Assembly (NCBI GenBank): GCA_020025515.1 | Contig: JAHHRZ010000002.1 | Span: 158,059 to 222,058, forward strand | Reading direction: 5' to 3' | DNA from: Oscillospiraceae bacterium | Lineage (GTDB): Bacteria > Bacillota > Clostridia > Oscillospirales > Oscillospiraceae | DNA: 64,000 nucleotides | Part shown: one piece after another, positions 48,932-57,999 of the stretch | Position numbering within the stretch: the first letter of the stretch is position 1 | Layout of the letters: each line of letters begins with the position of its first letter | Position numbers and translations under genes: made by a program | Notes under the pieces: model-generated | What the model saw: the letters and a program-made list of their open reading frames with translations, nothing else | What the model was told of the DNA's origin: nothing | Databases searched by the model: none

Positions 48932-50608
48932 ATGAATGACAGTTTGATACAGCACCTTTGTCAGACGTGGCTGGGAGAAGCCAAGGATCTTTTGACTGAG
49001 GTAGAAGCGGCAAATGGAGACCGCACCCGGCAGGAGGAGATTCTTTCCTGCTGGACAGAAATGCACGCTGATGAAATCATGGACCATGAGGTTCAGCTTC
49101 TTACTGCCACGGGAGAGGAAAACCCGTGGGAGGGCGTGCTTCGCAGTGCCAATGGGAAGGATTTGTCCTGGATGGATGCATATGGCTTGCCGATTCAGGA
49201 GGAAGAACGAACTTTGGCCAGATTTTTATTCGACTATTCCGCCGAAAAGCGTCAGCGTATCGGCGATCATATTACGGAAGCATTGCTTCATGGATTCCTG
49301 AGTCAGAATCGGGATAGACGAGACAGAAAGAAAGTTCGTCTCAACTATTGTGTGGGACAGGAGGCGCTGGCCCAGGAGGTGCTCCGCTCTTTGGAGCACA
49401 GAGGGCTGGAACCCATTGTTCAGCCCCCTGTATGTTTGGCAAGATCCGGGACTTATGCCATGATCCATGGGGCGGACCGTGGGGCCTGTCTCAGCCAGAG
49501 GGCACTGGAAAATCTGTGTCAGGCCTTTGAAGCGGCCTGTGAGGCGCATGAGGAGGCTTTGCTGGATACCTGCGGCATGATCGGCTTGGGACAGTTTGGA
49601 GAGGCCGCCGGGGTTCCAAAGCCCTCGGCAGATGCCTATGTTCCGGATGCACAGCGCCGCCGCAGACTCATGGAACTGGAAAATGCCAAAAGAGAGATAG
49701 AAGCCAGATATCTGGCACCGTCAGATCTGTCTTTCTGCAAGGTAGCATTTCCCAATCTTTTAGTGGGAGATCACTTTCCGGAGGTATTTGACGCCTTTGC
49801 AGAGCTGAACACCATGGATTCTGAACGATATGAAAAAATTCAGCAAATTCTGATCGACGCACTGGATCGCTGTACCCATGTGAAAATTCTGGGTGCTGCG
49901 GGAAATGATACGGATCTTACGGTTTGCTTCCGTCCCTTGGAGGCCCCGCAGCGGCAGACCAATTTCCTGAATTGCGGAGGCGATTTAAATATTCCTCACG
50001 GGGAGCTTTTCACCACTCCCCAGCTGAAGGGAACCCACGGAACGCTCCATGTAAAAGTCATTTATTTAAAGGGCGTTTGTTTCAAGGATCTGCGTCTTCG
50101 TTTTGAAGACGGAATGATCGTGGATTACGGATGCAGCGGCTTTGACACCGTGGAGCAGCAGAGAGCCTATGTAAAAGAACATTTATTGCAGGGGCATGAT
50201 ACATTGCCCATGGGTGAATTTGCCATTGGCAGCAATACATTGGCCTATGCCATTGCCCGTGATATGGATTTAGTCCCCAGAATGCCGATTCTTCTGGCAG
50301 AAAAAATGGGACCGCATATTGCGGTGGGAGACCCCTGCTTTGCCAGAGGCGAAGGGCCGGCGGTTTACAATCTCTATGATAAAAAAGAGATGGTGGCCCG
50401 GGAAAACGAGAGAACTGCCCGGCGGGGAACCGGCGAGGAAGTATATACCAATGTGCATACGGATATTACCCTTGCTTTCGATGAGCTGGCCAGCCTGACC
50501 GGTTTCACTTCCCATGGGGAGCAAATCGAAATTTTGAAAAACGGACGCTTTGTTCTGGAGGGGACACAGTGCCTGAATGAACCGTTAGAGAGGAGATCAG
50601 ACCTATGA
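48932..50608 (+). CDS. M29-family aminopeptidase
   Basis: M29 aminopeptidases (AmpS/aminopeptidase T type) are cytosolic two-metal exopeptidases. The C-terminal part has the metal-ligand motifs NIPHGELFTTP, MGEFAIGSN, HIAVGDPCFAR and HTDITL. The product is about 558 residues, longer than the roughly 410 of classic AmpS, with an extra N-terminal region of about 150-200 residues. The start is uncertain: ATG at 48932 has a weak binding site (GGGTGAG), and GTG at 48920 is possible. It overlaps the next gene by 4 nt (ATGA). Confidence 0.85.
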   Translation: MNDSLIQHLCQTWLGEAKDLLTEVEAANGDRTRQEEILSCWTEMHADEIMDHEVQLLTATGEENPWEGVLRSANGKDLSWMDAYGLPIQEEERTLARFLFDYSAEKRQRIGDHITEALLHGFLSQNRDRRDRKKVRLNYCVGQEALAQEVLRSLEHRGLEPIVQPPVCLARSGTYAMIHGADRGACLSQRALENLCQAFEAACEAHEEALLDTCGMIGLGQFGEAAGVPKPSADAYVPDAQRRRRLMELENAKREIEARYLAPSDLSFCKVAFPNLLVGDHFPEVFDAFAELNTMDSERYEKIQQILIDALDRCTHVKILGAAGNDTDLTVCFRPLEAPQRQTNFLNCGGDLNIPHGELFTTPQLKGTHGTLHVKVIYLKGVCFKDLRLRFEDGMIVDYGCSGFDTVEQQRAYVKEHLLQGHDTLPMGEFAIGSNTLAYAIARDMDLVPRMPILLAEKMGPHIAVGDPCFARGEGPAVYNLYDKKEMVARENERTARRGTGEEVYTNVHTDITLAFDELASLTGFTSHGEQIEILKNGRFVLEGTQCLNEPLERRSDL

Positions 50609-51780
50609 GTAAGAGATACTTTACCGGAAAAAAATTATTCACCGGCGAGAAATTTATAGAGAATTTCGCAGTTTTAGAAGAAAATGGGAAGATTTTGGAT
50701 ATTGGGCCTGGGGCGCAGATACCGTGTCCTTCGGATGCAGAGCATATAAAGCTGGAAGGTATGGTAACGCCCGGTCTTCTGGACTGTCATGTGCATCTGA
50801 TGAGTTCGGAAATGGAGTCTCTGGATAGAAGTCCCAGAGCCACCGCCCGTCTGATCTGCCAGGGAATTCACAATGCACAGCAGTTGTTGTCCGCCGGTGT
50901 GGTTGCCTGCCGGGATCTGGGCAGCATCGAAGGGTACTCCCTGGGCGTGCGGGATGCCATTAACCAGGGAGTGGTTTTAGGGCCTAAGGTTTTGACCACT
51001 GGCCTTTCTATATGCGTGACCGGAGGTCACGGTGGACGCATTGGCCTGGAATGTGACGGTGCGGATGAAATTACCAAGGGAGTTCGTACCGTCATCAAGG
51101 CCGGTGCCGATGTGGTAAAAATCATGTCCTCCGGCGGCGTAAATTCTCCCGGTCCGGAACCGGGTCCCTGCGAACTGACCGAGGCAGAGTTTTCTGCCGG
51201 TGTGGAGGCTGCCCACGCCATGGGACGCAAGGTAGCGATCCATGCCCACGGTGAGACCGCAATTCGCCGGGGTGTCTGGGCCGGTGTGGATTCCGTAGAG
51301 CACGGCGTATTTATGACGGAAGACATTATGGACGAGATGGTAAAGCGTGGGACTTATCTGGTTCCGACCCTCTCCGCCCCTTACTATGCGGTGGAGGAGG
51401 GACTGCGGCAGGATCCAGACAACCCGGATCATCTGCGTAGCAAGTCTGTGATTGAGCGTCATAGAGCCATGCTGAAAAAATGCACGGAAAAGGGAGTGCC
51501 CATTGCATTTGGCACCGATGCGGGAAATACCTATGACCCCTATGACAAGGCCTATTTTGAATTGGTCCTGATGGTGCAGGCAGGCCTGACTCCCGTCGAA
51601 GCATTCACGTCTGCTACGGTTGGCGCAGCAGACCTCATGAACCTTTCCGATAGTCTGGGTACTTTGGAAGCCGGAAAGAACGCATCGTTTGTATGCTGGA
51701 ACAGCGGCGACCCCTTTGAAGACATTGAACGGGTCACCGGAAACAGAGAAGTTTATCTGGACGGAAAGAAAGTCTTTTGA
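50605..51780 (+). CDS. Amidohydrolase, imidazolonepropionase/prolidase-like
   Basis: The 391-residue protein is an amidohydrolase-superfamily enzyme with the two-metal set: HVH in LLDCHVHL (near residue 60), carboxylated Lys in VVKIMSSGG, His in VAIHAHG and SVEHG, and Asp in FGTDAGN. This subgroup includes imidazolonepropionase-like enzymes and Xaa-Pro (L-Xaa-L-Pro) dipeptidases. Its position between M29 and M3 peptidases, with which it overlaps or nearly abuts, favours a dipeptidase, possibly of proline dipeptides. This specificity is inference. Confidence 0.8.
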   Translation: MSKRYFTGKKLFTGEKFIENFAVLEENGKILDIGPGAQIPCPSDAEHIKLEGMVTPGLLDCHVHLMSSEMESLDRSPRATARLICQGIHNAQQLLSAGVVACRDLGSIEGYSLGVRDAINQGVVLGPKVLTTGLSICVTGGHGGRIGLECDGADEITKGVRTVIKAGADVVKIMSSGGVNSPGPEPGPCELTEAEFSAGVEAAHAMGRKVAIHAHGETAIRRGVWAGVDSVEHGVFMTEDIMDEMVKRGTYLVPTLSAPYYAVEEGLRQDPDNPDHLRSKSVIERHRAMLKKCTEKGVPIAFGTDAGNTYDPYDKAYFELVLMVQAGLTPVEAFTSATVGAADLMNLSDSLGTLEAGKNASFVCWNSGDPFEDIERVTGNREVYLDGKKVF

Positions 51781-51826
51781 TTTATCAGCTATGGCAGATG
51801 AAAGTAATGAATGAAGGAGATTAAAA

Positions 51827-53002
51827 ATGGAACGGTTTAATTTCTACCAACCTACCCGAGTTCACTTTGGAGCCGGACGCCTCAGTGAGGTAGGCGATAT
51901 TGTAAAAAAGTATGGTGCAAAGTGTATGCTGGTTACCACCACCAATGCAGAGGAGGTTCTTCGCCCTCTGTATGACCGGGTAAAGGGCATCCTGGCAGAG
52001 GCCGGAGTGGAAGTTGTCCACTTTGATAAGGTGGTTCCCAATCCTACCATCACCGGAATTGAGGAAGCCATCCGGCTGGTACATCAGGAACAGATTCAGG
52101 TTGTTTTGGCAGTAGGCGGCGGCAGCTCCATCGATACGGCAAAATCCATCTGCCTGTTCCATGGTGCAGGAACGGTGGATTGGCAGCAGGTATTTTCTAC
52201 CTATACCGATCCTTTTGCTGAATATGAATCCCCTTCCGCGGATTCTCTTCCCTTGATTGCAGTTCCCACAACGGCAGGGACCGGCAGTGAGCTGACGCAG
52301 GCTATGGTGATCTCCGACCAGGAGCACAATGACAAGGAATGTATTTTCCATGATAAAGCCTTTGCCAAAGAGGCTGTTATTGACCCGGAACTCATGCGGA
52401 CCCTGCCTCCCAGAATGACGGCAATCACCGGCTTTGATGCCTTTACCCACTCCTTTGAGAGCTATCTGCGGGATTGCGCCTCTCCTTATACCAAGATGAT
52501 TGGTCTCAAATCCATGTCTTTGATTATTGACACCCTGCCCAAGCTGCTGCAGGACACCGCAAATATGGAGCTTCGGGATCGGATGGCGCAGGCAGCTATG
52601 TTCTCCGGCATTTCTCTGGGCAATGCAGCGGCTTGTCTGCCCCATCCCATCAGCGAAATTGTAGGCGGTGTAGCACCCCGTTTGGCCCATGGTCAGTGCC
52701 TGGCCACCTTGTATCCCCAGTTTTTGCGGTGGGAATGCCAGGAACATGTAGAAAAGTGTGCCGATGTGGCTCGTCTGTTTGACACAGCTCTCAACACGGT
52801 GCCGGATCATGAAGCCGCTGAAAAGCTTCCGGATCTTATGGTGGAGTTTTTGAAGAGTATCAACCTCTATAAGAGCTTTGAAGAGCTGGGACTGACTGAG
52901 GAGGAACTCAGGGAGGCAGAGGCCTGTCCGGTGTTCAATTTCCTGCCTTTTGCCCCTAAGGAGGTCATGGTGGGCATCCTCCACGACAGCTATCGATTCT
53001 GA
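51827..53002 (+). CDS. Iron-containing alcohol dehydrogenase family protein
   Basis: The 391-residue protein has the family-III dehydrogenase fold with the nucleotide-binding motif AVGGGSSIDTAKSI near residue 95, the metal-binding segment TGFDAFTHSFESYL and the later LPHPISEIVGG...LAHGQ region. Such enzymes reduce aldehydes or oxidise alcohols with NAD(P). AAGGAG precedes the ATG at 51827. It lies between two peptidase genes, which is unexpected; it may act on an aldehyde or hydroxyacid released from the imported substrate, or on amino-acid fermentation products. Substrate unknown. Confidence 0.88.
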   Translation: MERFNFYQPTRVHFGAGRLSEVGDIVKKYGAKCMLVTTTNAEEVLRPLYDRVKGILAEAGVEVVHFDKVVPNPTITGIEEAIRLVHQEQIQVVLAVGGGSSIDTAKSICLFHGAGTVDWQQVFSTYTDPFAEYESPSADSLPLIAVPTTAGTGSELTQAMVISDQEHNDKECIFHDKAFAKEAVIDPELMRTLPPRMTAITGFDAFTHSFESYLRDCASPYTKMIGLKSMSLIIDTLPKLLQDTANMELRDRMAQAAMFSGISLGNAAACLPHPISEIVGGVAPRLAHGQCLATLYPQFLRWECQEHVEKCADVARLFDTALNTVPDHEAAEKLPDLMVEFLKSINLYKSFEELGLTEEELREAEACPVFNFLPFAPKEVMVGILHDSYRF

Positions 53003-53090
53003 TTCATCAGTAAAAAATACAGAAAATGGTGTCCCCAAACCGTTATGAAGACGAGTTTGGGGAGAAAACCGGAAAGGAGCGGTGGAAGCA

Positions 53091-54773
53091 ATGATCCAAT
53101 TCAAAAATGTGCCATATCTGCGTCCGGATATGGATGCTTTGGAAAGGGAAATGCGTTCCGGAATCCGCAGATTTCAGCAAGCCGATACGGCAGAGCAGGC
53201 GTATTTTGCGTTGCAGGCGATGGAATATCCCAGACGCTACTATATGACCATGGCAACCCTTTGCGAAGCATATAACACCATGGACACCAATGATGTCCAT
53301 TGGGCGGAAGAATGGGCCTGGTTCGATCAGACAAGGCCCCGTTGGGACGCATTAATTACAGAATTGGGGGAGGCGCTGAATCACTCCCCCCACAAGGAAA
53401 CCTTGAAGCTCCATCTGGGAGAAGAAATGTTCCGCCGGGCAGAAGTGACGGGAAAGGCTTTTTCAACGGAAATTGCCAAAGAGCTGGAAGAAGAAAGTGT
53501 GCTGTCCGCCCAATACTCCAAGTTATGTGCCAATGTCACCGTAGAAGTGGAGGGAAAGCGCTATACCATGGGCGAGCTTTCCAGAATGGAAGACAAGTCC
53601 GATCGTGCTTCCCGAGAAAAAATCGATTTCCTGCGTCAGAATGGATATGCAGAAATTACCCCGGAACTGGACCGCATCTATGACGAGCTGGTTCACGTGC
53701 GGGACCGCATGGCAAAAAAACTGGGATTTCAGTCCTATACCGATATGGGGTACTGCCGTCAGGGGCGCACCGGGTATGGTCGGGAGCAGGTTGCGGCGTT
53801 CCGAAAAGCCATTGAAAAGGGCATCACTCCCGTAGTCAATGCCCTGTTTGAAAAACAGCGTCAGGAACTGGGATATGATGTTCTGTGGAACTTTGATGAG
53901 GAAGTAAATGCCTATGGAGAAGGGCCTAAGGTCAAGGAAGGAAAGATAGAGGAGCTGTTCGACTCTGTTTTCGGCCCATTGTCTCCAGAGACCCGGTTCT
54001 ACTATCAGGAGTTGCGCCGGTGTGAATTCTATGATCTCACCGAGCGAAAGGGAAAGATTCGGGGCGCTTATTCTAACTATGTCCCCCTTTACCGGATGCC
54101 GTTTATATTCGAGACCTTTGATGGCTCCTATGGAGCCGTAAAAACCTTCTCTCACGAGTGCGGCCACGGTCTGCATTCCTTTATCAAGCGGGGAGAGCCT
54201 TTTATTGATAACAGCGATGCTTCTTCAGATCTGTGTGAAATTCACTCGATGGCCATGGAATTTTTTGTTTGGCCCTATCTGGATGCGATTTATAGCCCGG
54301 AGGACCTGAAAAAATATAAAAATCTGCATATGAAGAGTGCTCTGTCCTTCCTGCCTTACGGTGCGGCAGTGGATGAGTTCCAGACGGAGGTCTATGACCA
54401 TCCGGATATGACCCCTGAGGAGCGGTGTGCGCTGTGGCGCAGTCTGGAAGCACGCTACACTCCCTGGAAACGATACAAAAACCAGGGATTTATGTGGCAG
54501 GGACGGAAGTGGCAGCTTCAGACCCATGTATATAAATGGCCGTTCTACTATATTGACTATGTTCTGGCACAGACCTGCGCCCTGCAATACCACTTTATGG
54601 ATGAAGAGAACCACCAGCAGGCATGGGACAGTTACATGACCCTGCTGCGGGAAAGTGGGTATCACTCCTTTGACAAAACTCTGGAGCTGACAGGACTGGA
54701 ATCACCCTTTGCCAAGGGCGTGGTAGAAAAGGTAGGGGAAAAAGCTCTGAAATTTTTGGAAAGGAGCGTATAA
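53091..54773 (+). CDS. M3-family oligoendopeptidase (PepF/Pz-peptidase type)
   Basis: The 560-residue protein is a zinc metallopeptidase with HECGHGLHSF (HExxH at residue 355-359) and the third-ligand helix LCEIHSMAMEFF. Length and motifs match the M3B group that includes oligoendopeptidase F and Pz-peptidase, which cleaves collagen-derived peptides of 5-15 residues. An ATG at 53091 is preceded by AAGGAG at 11 nt; an in-frame GTG three codons earlier is an alternative. It lies 3 nt before the next amidohydrolase gene. Cytosolic; substrates are imported peptides. Confidence 0.9.
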   Translation: MIQFKNVPYLRPDMDALEREMRSGIRRFQQADTAEQAYFALQAMEYPRRYYMTMATLCEAYNTMDTNDVHWAEEWAWFDQTRPRWDALITELGEALNHSPHKETLKLHLGEEMFRRAEVTGKAFSTEIAKELEEESVLSAQYSKLCANVTVEVEGKRYTMGELSRMEDKSDRASREKIDFLRQNGYAEITPELDRIYDELVHVRDRMAKKLGFQSYTDMGYCRQGRTGYGREQVAAFRKAIEKGITPVVNALFEKQRQELGYDVLWNFDEEVNAYGEGPKVKEGKIEELFDSVFGPLSPETRFYYQELRRCEFYDLTERKGKIRGAYSNYVPLYRMPFIFETFDGSYGAVKTFSHECGHGLHSFIKRGEPFIDNSDASSDLCEIHSMAMEFFVWPYLDAIYSPEDLKKYKNLHMKSALSFLPYGAAVDEFQTEVYDHPDMTPEERCALWRSLEARYTPWKRYKNQGFMWQGRKWQLQTHVYKWPFYYIDYVLAQTCALQYHFMDEENHQQAWDSYMTLLRESGYHSFDKTLELTGLESPFAKGVVEKVGEKALKFLERSV

Positions 54774-54776
54774 TAA

Positions 54777-55946
54777 ATGAAAGATATTTTAATCAAGAAT
54801 GGTAAAATCCTCACAATGGGGCCTCAGGGGACTTTGGAAAATGGTCAGGTCTTGCTGAAAAACGGAAAAATTGCCGCAGTGGACACCAATCTGGATGCCC
54901 CGGAGGCAGAAATTCTGGATGCCAAGGGCGGCTATGTTCTTCCCGGACTCATTGACGCACATTGCCACATCGGGCTCTATGAGACGGCCATTGGATTTCC
55001 CGGTGACGATGGCAATGAAACGTCCGACCCCGTGACCCCTCATATTCGGGCGCTGGATGGAATCTATCCCCTGGACCCGGAATACGGGGTGGCGGTCAGA
55101 AGCGGCGTCACCACGGTGGCCACCGGCCCGGGCAGCTCCAACCCCATTGCCGGACAGTTTGTTGCAATGAAAACCTGGGGCAAGACCATGAATGAAATGG
55201 TTTTGCGGGCACCGCTTGCAATGAAGGTTGCGTTTGGTGAAAACCCCAAAAACAGCTTTGGACGGAGTAACCGCCAGCCTGTGACCCGTATGGCCATTGC
55301 CTCTCTGGTGCGGGATGCCCTGTATCAGGCAAAAGAATATGTATATAAAAAAGATCAGGCACAGGGAGATCCTGCCAAGCTGCCCCATTTCGATATGAAG
55401 ATGGAGGCGCTGGAGCCTGTGATCCGCAGGGAAATCCCCTTGAAGGCACATTGTCATCGGGCGGATGATATTATGACCGTGCTGCGCATTGCCGATGAAT
55501 TTCAGGTGGATGTGACCCTGGATCATTGCACGGAAGGGTACCTGATTGCAGATGAAATTGCAAAAAGCGGCCGCCCGGCAATCCTTGGACCCCTGGGAGG
55601 ATTCCCCCAGAAGCCTGAGGTGCAGTTCCAGAGCCTGGAGGCAGCCGGAATTCTGCATCGGGCGGGAGTCAAGGTTGCCATTATGACGGATTTGCCCGGT
55701 ACCCACATGTGGTATCTGCCCATGGCGGTGGGAATGTGCGTAGGAGCCGGCCTGCCGGAGGAGGAAGGCTTTAAGTCCATTACCATCAATGCCGCAGAGA
55801 TTTTAGGCCTGGAAAATCGTCTGGGCTCCCTGGAGCCGGGAAAAGATGCCGATGTGGCTATTTTTAACGGCAACCCCATTCGGGATCTTTGGTGCCATTG
55901 TGTGGCAACCATTATGGACGGAGAAATCCGCCACAATATTCTGTAA
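54777..55946 (+). CDS. Amidohydrolase (second copy, imidazolonepropionase-like)
   Basis: The 389-residue protein is a second amidohydrolase, divergent from the one at 50605. It has HxH in LIDAHCHIGL, a Lys in MKVAFGENP, His in LKAHCHRADD and TLDHCTEG and Asp in AIMTDLPGT. The segment GENPKNSFG is characteristic of one branch of imidazolonepropionase-like amidohydrolases of unproven substrate. It begins 3 nt after the M3 peptidase stop, with AAAGGAG upstream. An N-acyl, isopeptide or dipeptide bond are all possible targets. Confidence 0.8.
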   Translation: MKDILIKNGKILTMGPQGTLENGQVLLKNGKIAAVDTNLDAPEAEILDAKGGYVLPGLIDAHCHIGLYETAIGFPGDDGNETSDPVTPHIRALDGIYPLDPEYGVAVRSGVTTVATGPGSSNPIAGQFVAMKTWGKTMNEMVLRAPLAMKVAFGENPKNSFGRSNRQPVTRMAIASLVRDALYQAKEYVYKKDQAQGDPAKLPHFDMKMEALEPVIRREIPLKAHCHRADDIMTVLRIADEFQVDVTLDHCTEGYLIADEIAKSGRPAILGPLGGFPQKPEVQFQSLEAAGILHRAGVKVAIMTDLPGTHMWYLPMAVGMCVGAGLPEEEGFKSITINAAEILGLENRLGSLEPGKDADVAIFNGNPIRDLWCHCVATIMDGEIRHNIL

Positions 55947-55983
55947 TCATTGAAGTAGATCACCATTAAGGAGGAAGATATTT

Positions 55984-56700
55984 ATGAAACATATTAAAAT
56001 TGCTGCCGGACTGGCCCATGTGAACTATGGCAACATTGCCGGGGCCGTTAAGGCTGCCGCAGACGCAGGGGTAGATTACATTCATTCCGATGCTGCGGAT
56101 ATGTTCGATCTGAAGAACATGCAGCTGATGGGCGGTCACCAGATCATTGAGGGCATTCGTCCCGTAACGGATAAGCCCATTGAGTGCCATTTTTATACCC
56201 GTGAGTGCGACCGTCTCTTCATTGAGAAAATCGCAGCAGCCGGATGTAATATGCTGATTCTGCCCGCAGAGCATTTTATCGGGGCGCCTCTGGCATATAT
56301 TATGAATTACTGCCACGAGTTCGGCATGAAGGTGGGCCTCACTGTGGGCTGCTACACCCCTTTGTGCTTCCTGGATGAGTCCATCTATGACATTGACCGG
56401 GTGCAGATTGTCATTCACGGTGTCAGCAAGACCGATGGCAAGGACAACTGGGATTGGCGCCGCAGCTCTTTGGATCTTATTCGCCGCGCGCGTCAGGAAA
56501 TCAACGAGAAAAATCCCGGCTGTGAGCTGGCAGTGGATGGCGGCCTGCGCTGGAACAACATGGAGCCTGTCATCGAGTGCGACCCCGATGTGATGATTCT
56601 GTCCTCTGCCATTTTCAAGGACCCCGATGGCATTGAGGCCGGTGTGAAGAAGTGCCGCAAGTCCATTGATGACGCTGCTGCAAAATTCGGTCTGAAATAA
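55984..56700 (+). CDS. Divergent ribulose-phosphate 3-epimerase-like TIM barrel
   Basis: The 238-residue protein resembles D-ribulose-5-phosphate 3-epimerase: the metal ligands and acid/base residues fit (HSD in YIHSDAAD for HxD, ECHFYT for HLM, AVDGGLRW for the last Asp) and SSAIF replaces GSAIF. The loop that normally reads MTVNPGFGGQ is replaced by IHGVSKTDGKDNW, so phosphate binding and substrate differ. It may act as an epimerase or aldolase on an unusual sugar or sugar-like compound. GGAGG precedes the ATG. It is co-directional with and 37 nt after the amidohydrolase. Confidence 0.7.
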   Translation: MKHIKIAAGLAHVNYGNIAGAVKAAADAGVDYIHSDAADMFDLKNMQLMGGHQIIEGIRPVTDKPIECHFYTRECDRLFIEKIAAAGCNMLILPAEHFIGAPLAYIMNYCHEFGMKVGLTVGCYTPLCFLDESIYDIDRVQIVIHGVSKTDGKDNWDWRRSSLDLIRRARQEINEKNPGCELAVDGGLRWNNMEPVIECDPDVMILSSAIFKDPDGIEAGVKKCRKSIDDAAAKFGLK

Positions 56701-56708
56701 TACAGATG

Positions 56709-56761
56709 AGAGCCGGTTCCGGCTCATTCCTGACCGCCACAGGGGCTGCTCTGTGGCGGTC
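56709..56761 (+). repeat. Double hairpin between the epimerase-like gene and the M24 peptidase
   Basis: GAGCCGG/CCGGCTC (about 56709-56724) and a perfect 11-bp stem GACCGCCACAG/CTGTGGCGGTC (56732-56742 and 56751-56761). Neither is followed by a T tract, so this is an intra-operon structure that could adjust M24 expression. Confidence 0.55.
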
Positions 56762-56793
56762 ACACTATATCAATAAAAAGGAGTTTGTTACAA

Positions 56794-57861
56794 ATGAGCA
56801 GATTTTATAAAATTGCCAATGCCTTAAAGGCCCATGATTTGGATGCGTTTCTGGTTACCAGTGAACCGGGCCGACTGTATGCAACGGGATTTCCTTCCTC
56901 TGCGGGCATGGCTGTCATCACCCCTGAGGAGAACTATTTCTTTACAGACAGTCGCTACATTGAGGCGGCAACTCAGAAAATAGATCATTGTACCATTCTG
57001 GAAACCAACCGGCAAACACCCATGATGCAGCGGGTGCAGGATGTGATCCAACGGCACAACATCCTTCGTATGGGATTTGAAGAAGAATATTGCACCGTAG
57101 CGGAGTTTCAGAGCTGGAAGAAAGCGTTCCGCTGTGAATTTGTACCTGCAACTGAGGTCATGATTGCGGCCCGGTCTTCCAAGGATCAGGATGAAATTCA
57201 GGACCTTGTGGCAGCCCAGAGAATTGCGGAAAGGGCACTGAAAGAAGTTTTGGACTTTATTCAGGTGGGGCGTACGGAAAAAGAAATCGCTGCCTATCTG
57301 CAATATCAGATGCTGCTGGGCGGTGCAGAAAAAATGTCCTTTGAGCCAATCGTGGTCAGTGGTGCCAACAGCAGTATGCCCCACGGAGTGCCTACCAACA
57401 AACCGGTCAATGCAGGCGATTTCATTACCATGGATTTTGGTTGTGTGTATAACGGATATTGCTCCGATATGACTCGCACAATAGCCGTAGACCATGTGAC
57501 GGAGGAAATGGAACGGGTATACCATACGGTTCTGAATGCACAGCTGGCGGGAATTGCTGCGGCCAGGGCCGGTGTTACAGGGCAGACCGTTCACGAGGCC
57601 GGAGCAAAGGTGATTTCTGACGCAGGCTATGGCCCCTATTTTGGTCATGGGTTCGGGCACGGGGTTGGTGTGGAGCTCCATGAACACCCCTTTGCCGGGG
57701 CGGACAGCAATGTGCCGCTTCCGGTGGGAGCGGTGATTTCCGCAGAACCGGGGATTTATCTTCCCGGCAAGTTCGGCGTCCGGATTGAAGATGTGATCGT
57801 GGTGGAGGAAAACGGATGTAATGATATTACCCTGGCACCCAAAGATCTGATGATTCTATAA
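56794..57861 (+). CDS. M24-family Xaa-Pro peptidase
   Basis: M24B peptidases cleave bonds next to proline (Xaa-Pro aminopeptidase or Xaa-Pro dipeptidase). The 355-residue protein has the metal-ligand motifs TMDFGCVYNGYCSDMTR, GHGFGHGVGVELHEHP and AEPGIYLPGKFGVRIEDV. It is the short Gram-positive form with an N-terminal creatinase-like domain. AAGGAG lies 10 nt before the ATG at 56794. It is the last gene of the peptide island, before a promoter for capA. Confidence 0.92.
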   Translation: MSRFYKIANALKAHDLDAFLVTSEPGRLYATGFPSSAGMAVITPEENYFFTDSRYIEAATQKIDHCTILETNRQTPMMQRVQDVIQRHNILRMGFEEEYCTVAEFQSWKKAFRCEFVPATEVMIAARSSKDQDEIQDLVAAQRIAERALKEVLDFIQVGRTEKEIAAYLQYQMLLGGAEKMSFEPIVVSGANSSMPHGVPTNKPVNAGDFITMDFGCVYNGYCSDMTRTIAVDHVTEEMERVYHTVLNAQLAGIAAARAGVTGQTVHEAGAKVISDAGYGPYFGHGFGHGVGVELHEHPFAGADSNVPLPVGAVISAEPGIYLPGKFGVRIEDVIVVEENGCNDITLAPKDLMIL

Positions 57862-57929
57862 TGGAGAGCCGATTGGGTTGGGAGATGCAGCGTTTTAGGG
57901 AATCTTAAAGTTGTGGAAGAAAAACAGGC

Positions 57930-57958
57930 TTGTATGCAGGCAGAGAATATAGTAGAAT
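57930..57958 (+). promoter_or_regulatory. Candidate promoter of the CapA-like gene
   Basis: TTGTAT (57930-57935) and TAGAAT (57953-57958) with a 17-nt spacer, about 42 nt before the start. Confidence 0.5.
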
Positions 57959-57999
57959 AGACGAAATAACAATGATAAAATCAGAAATGGAGGCTATGT

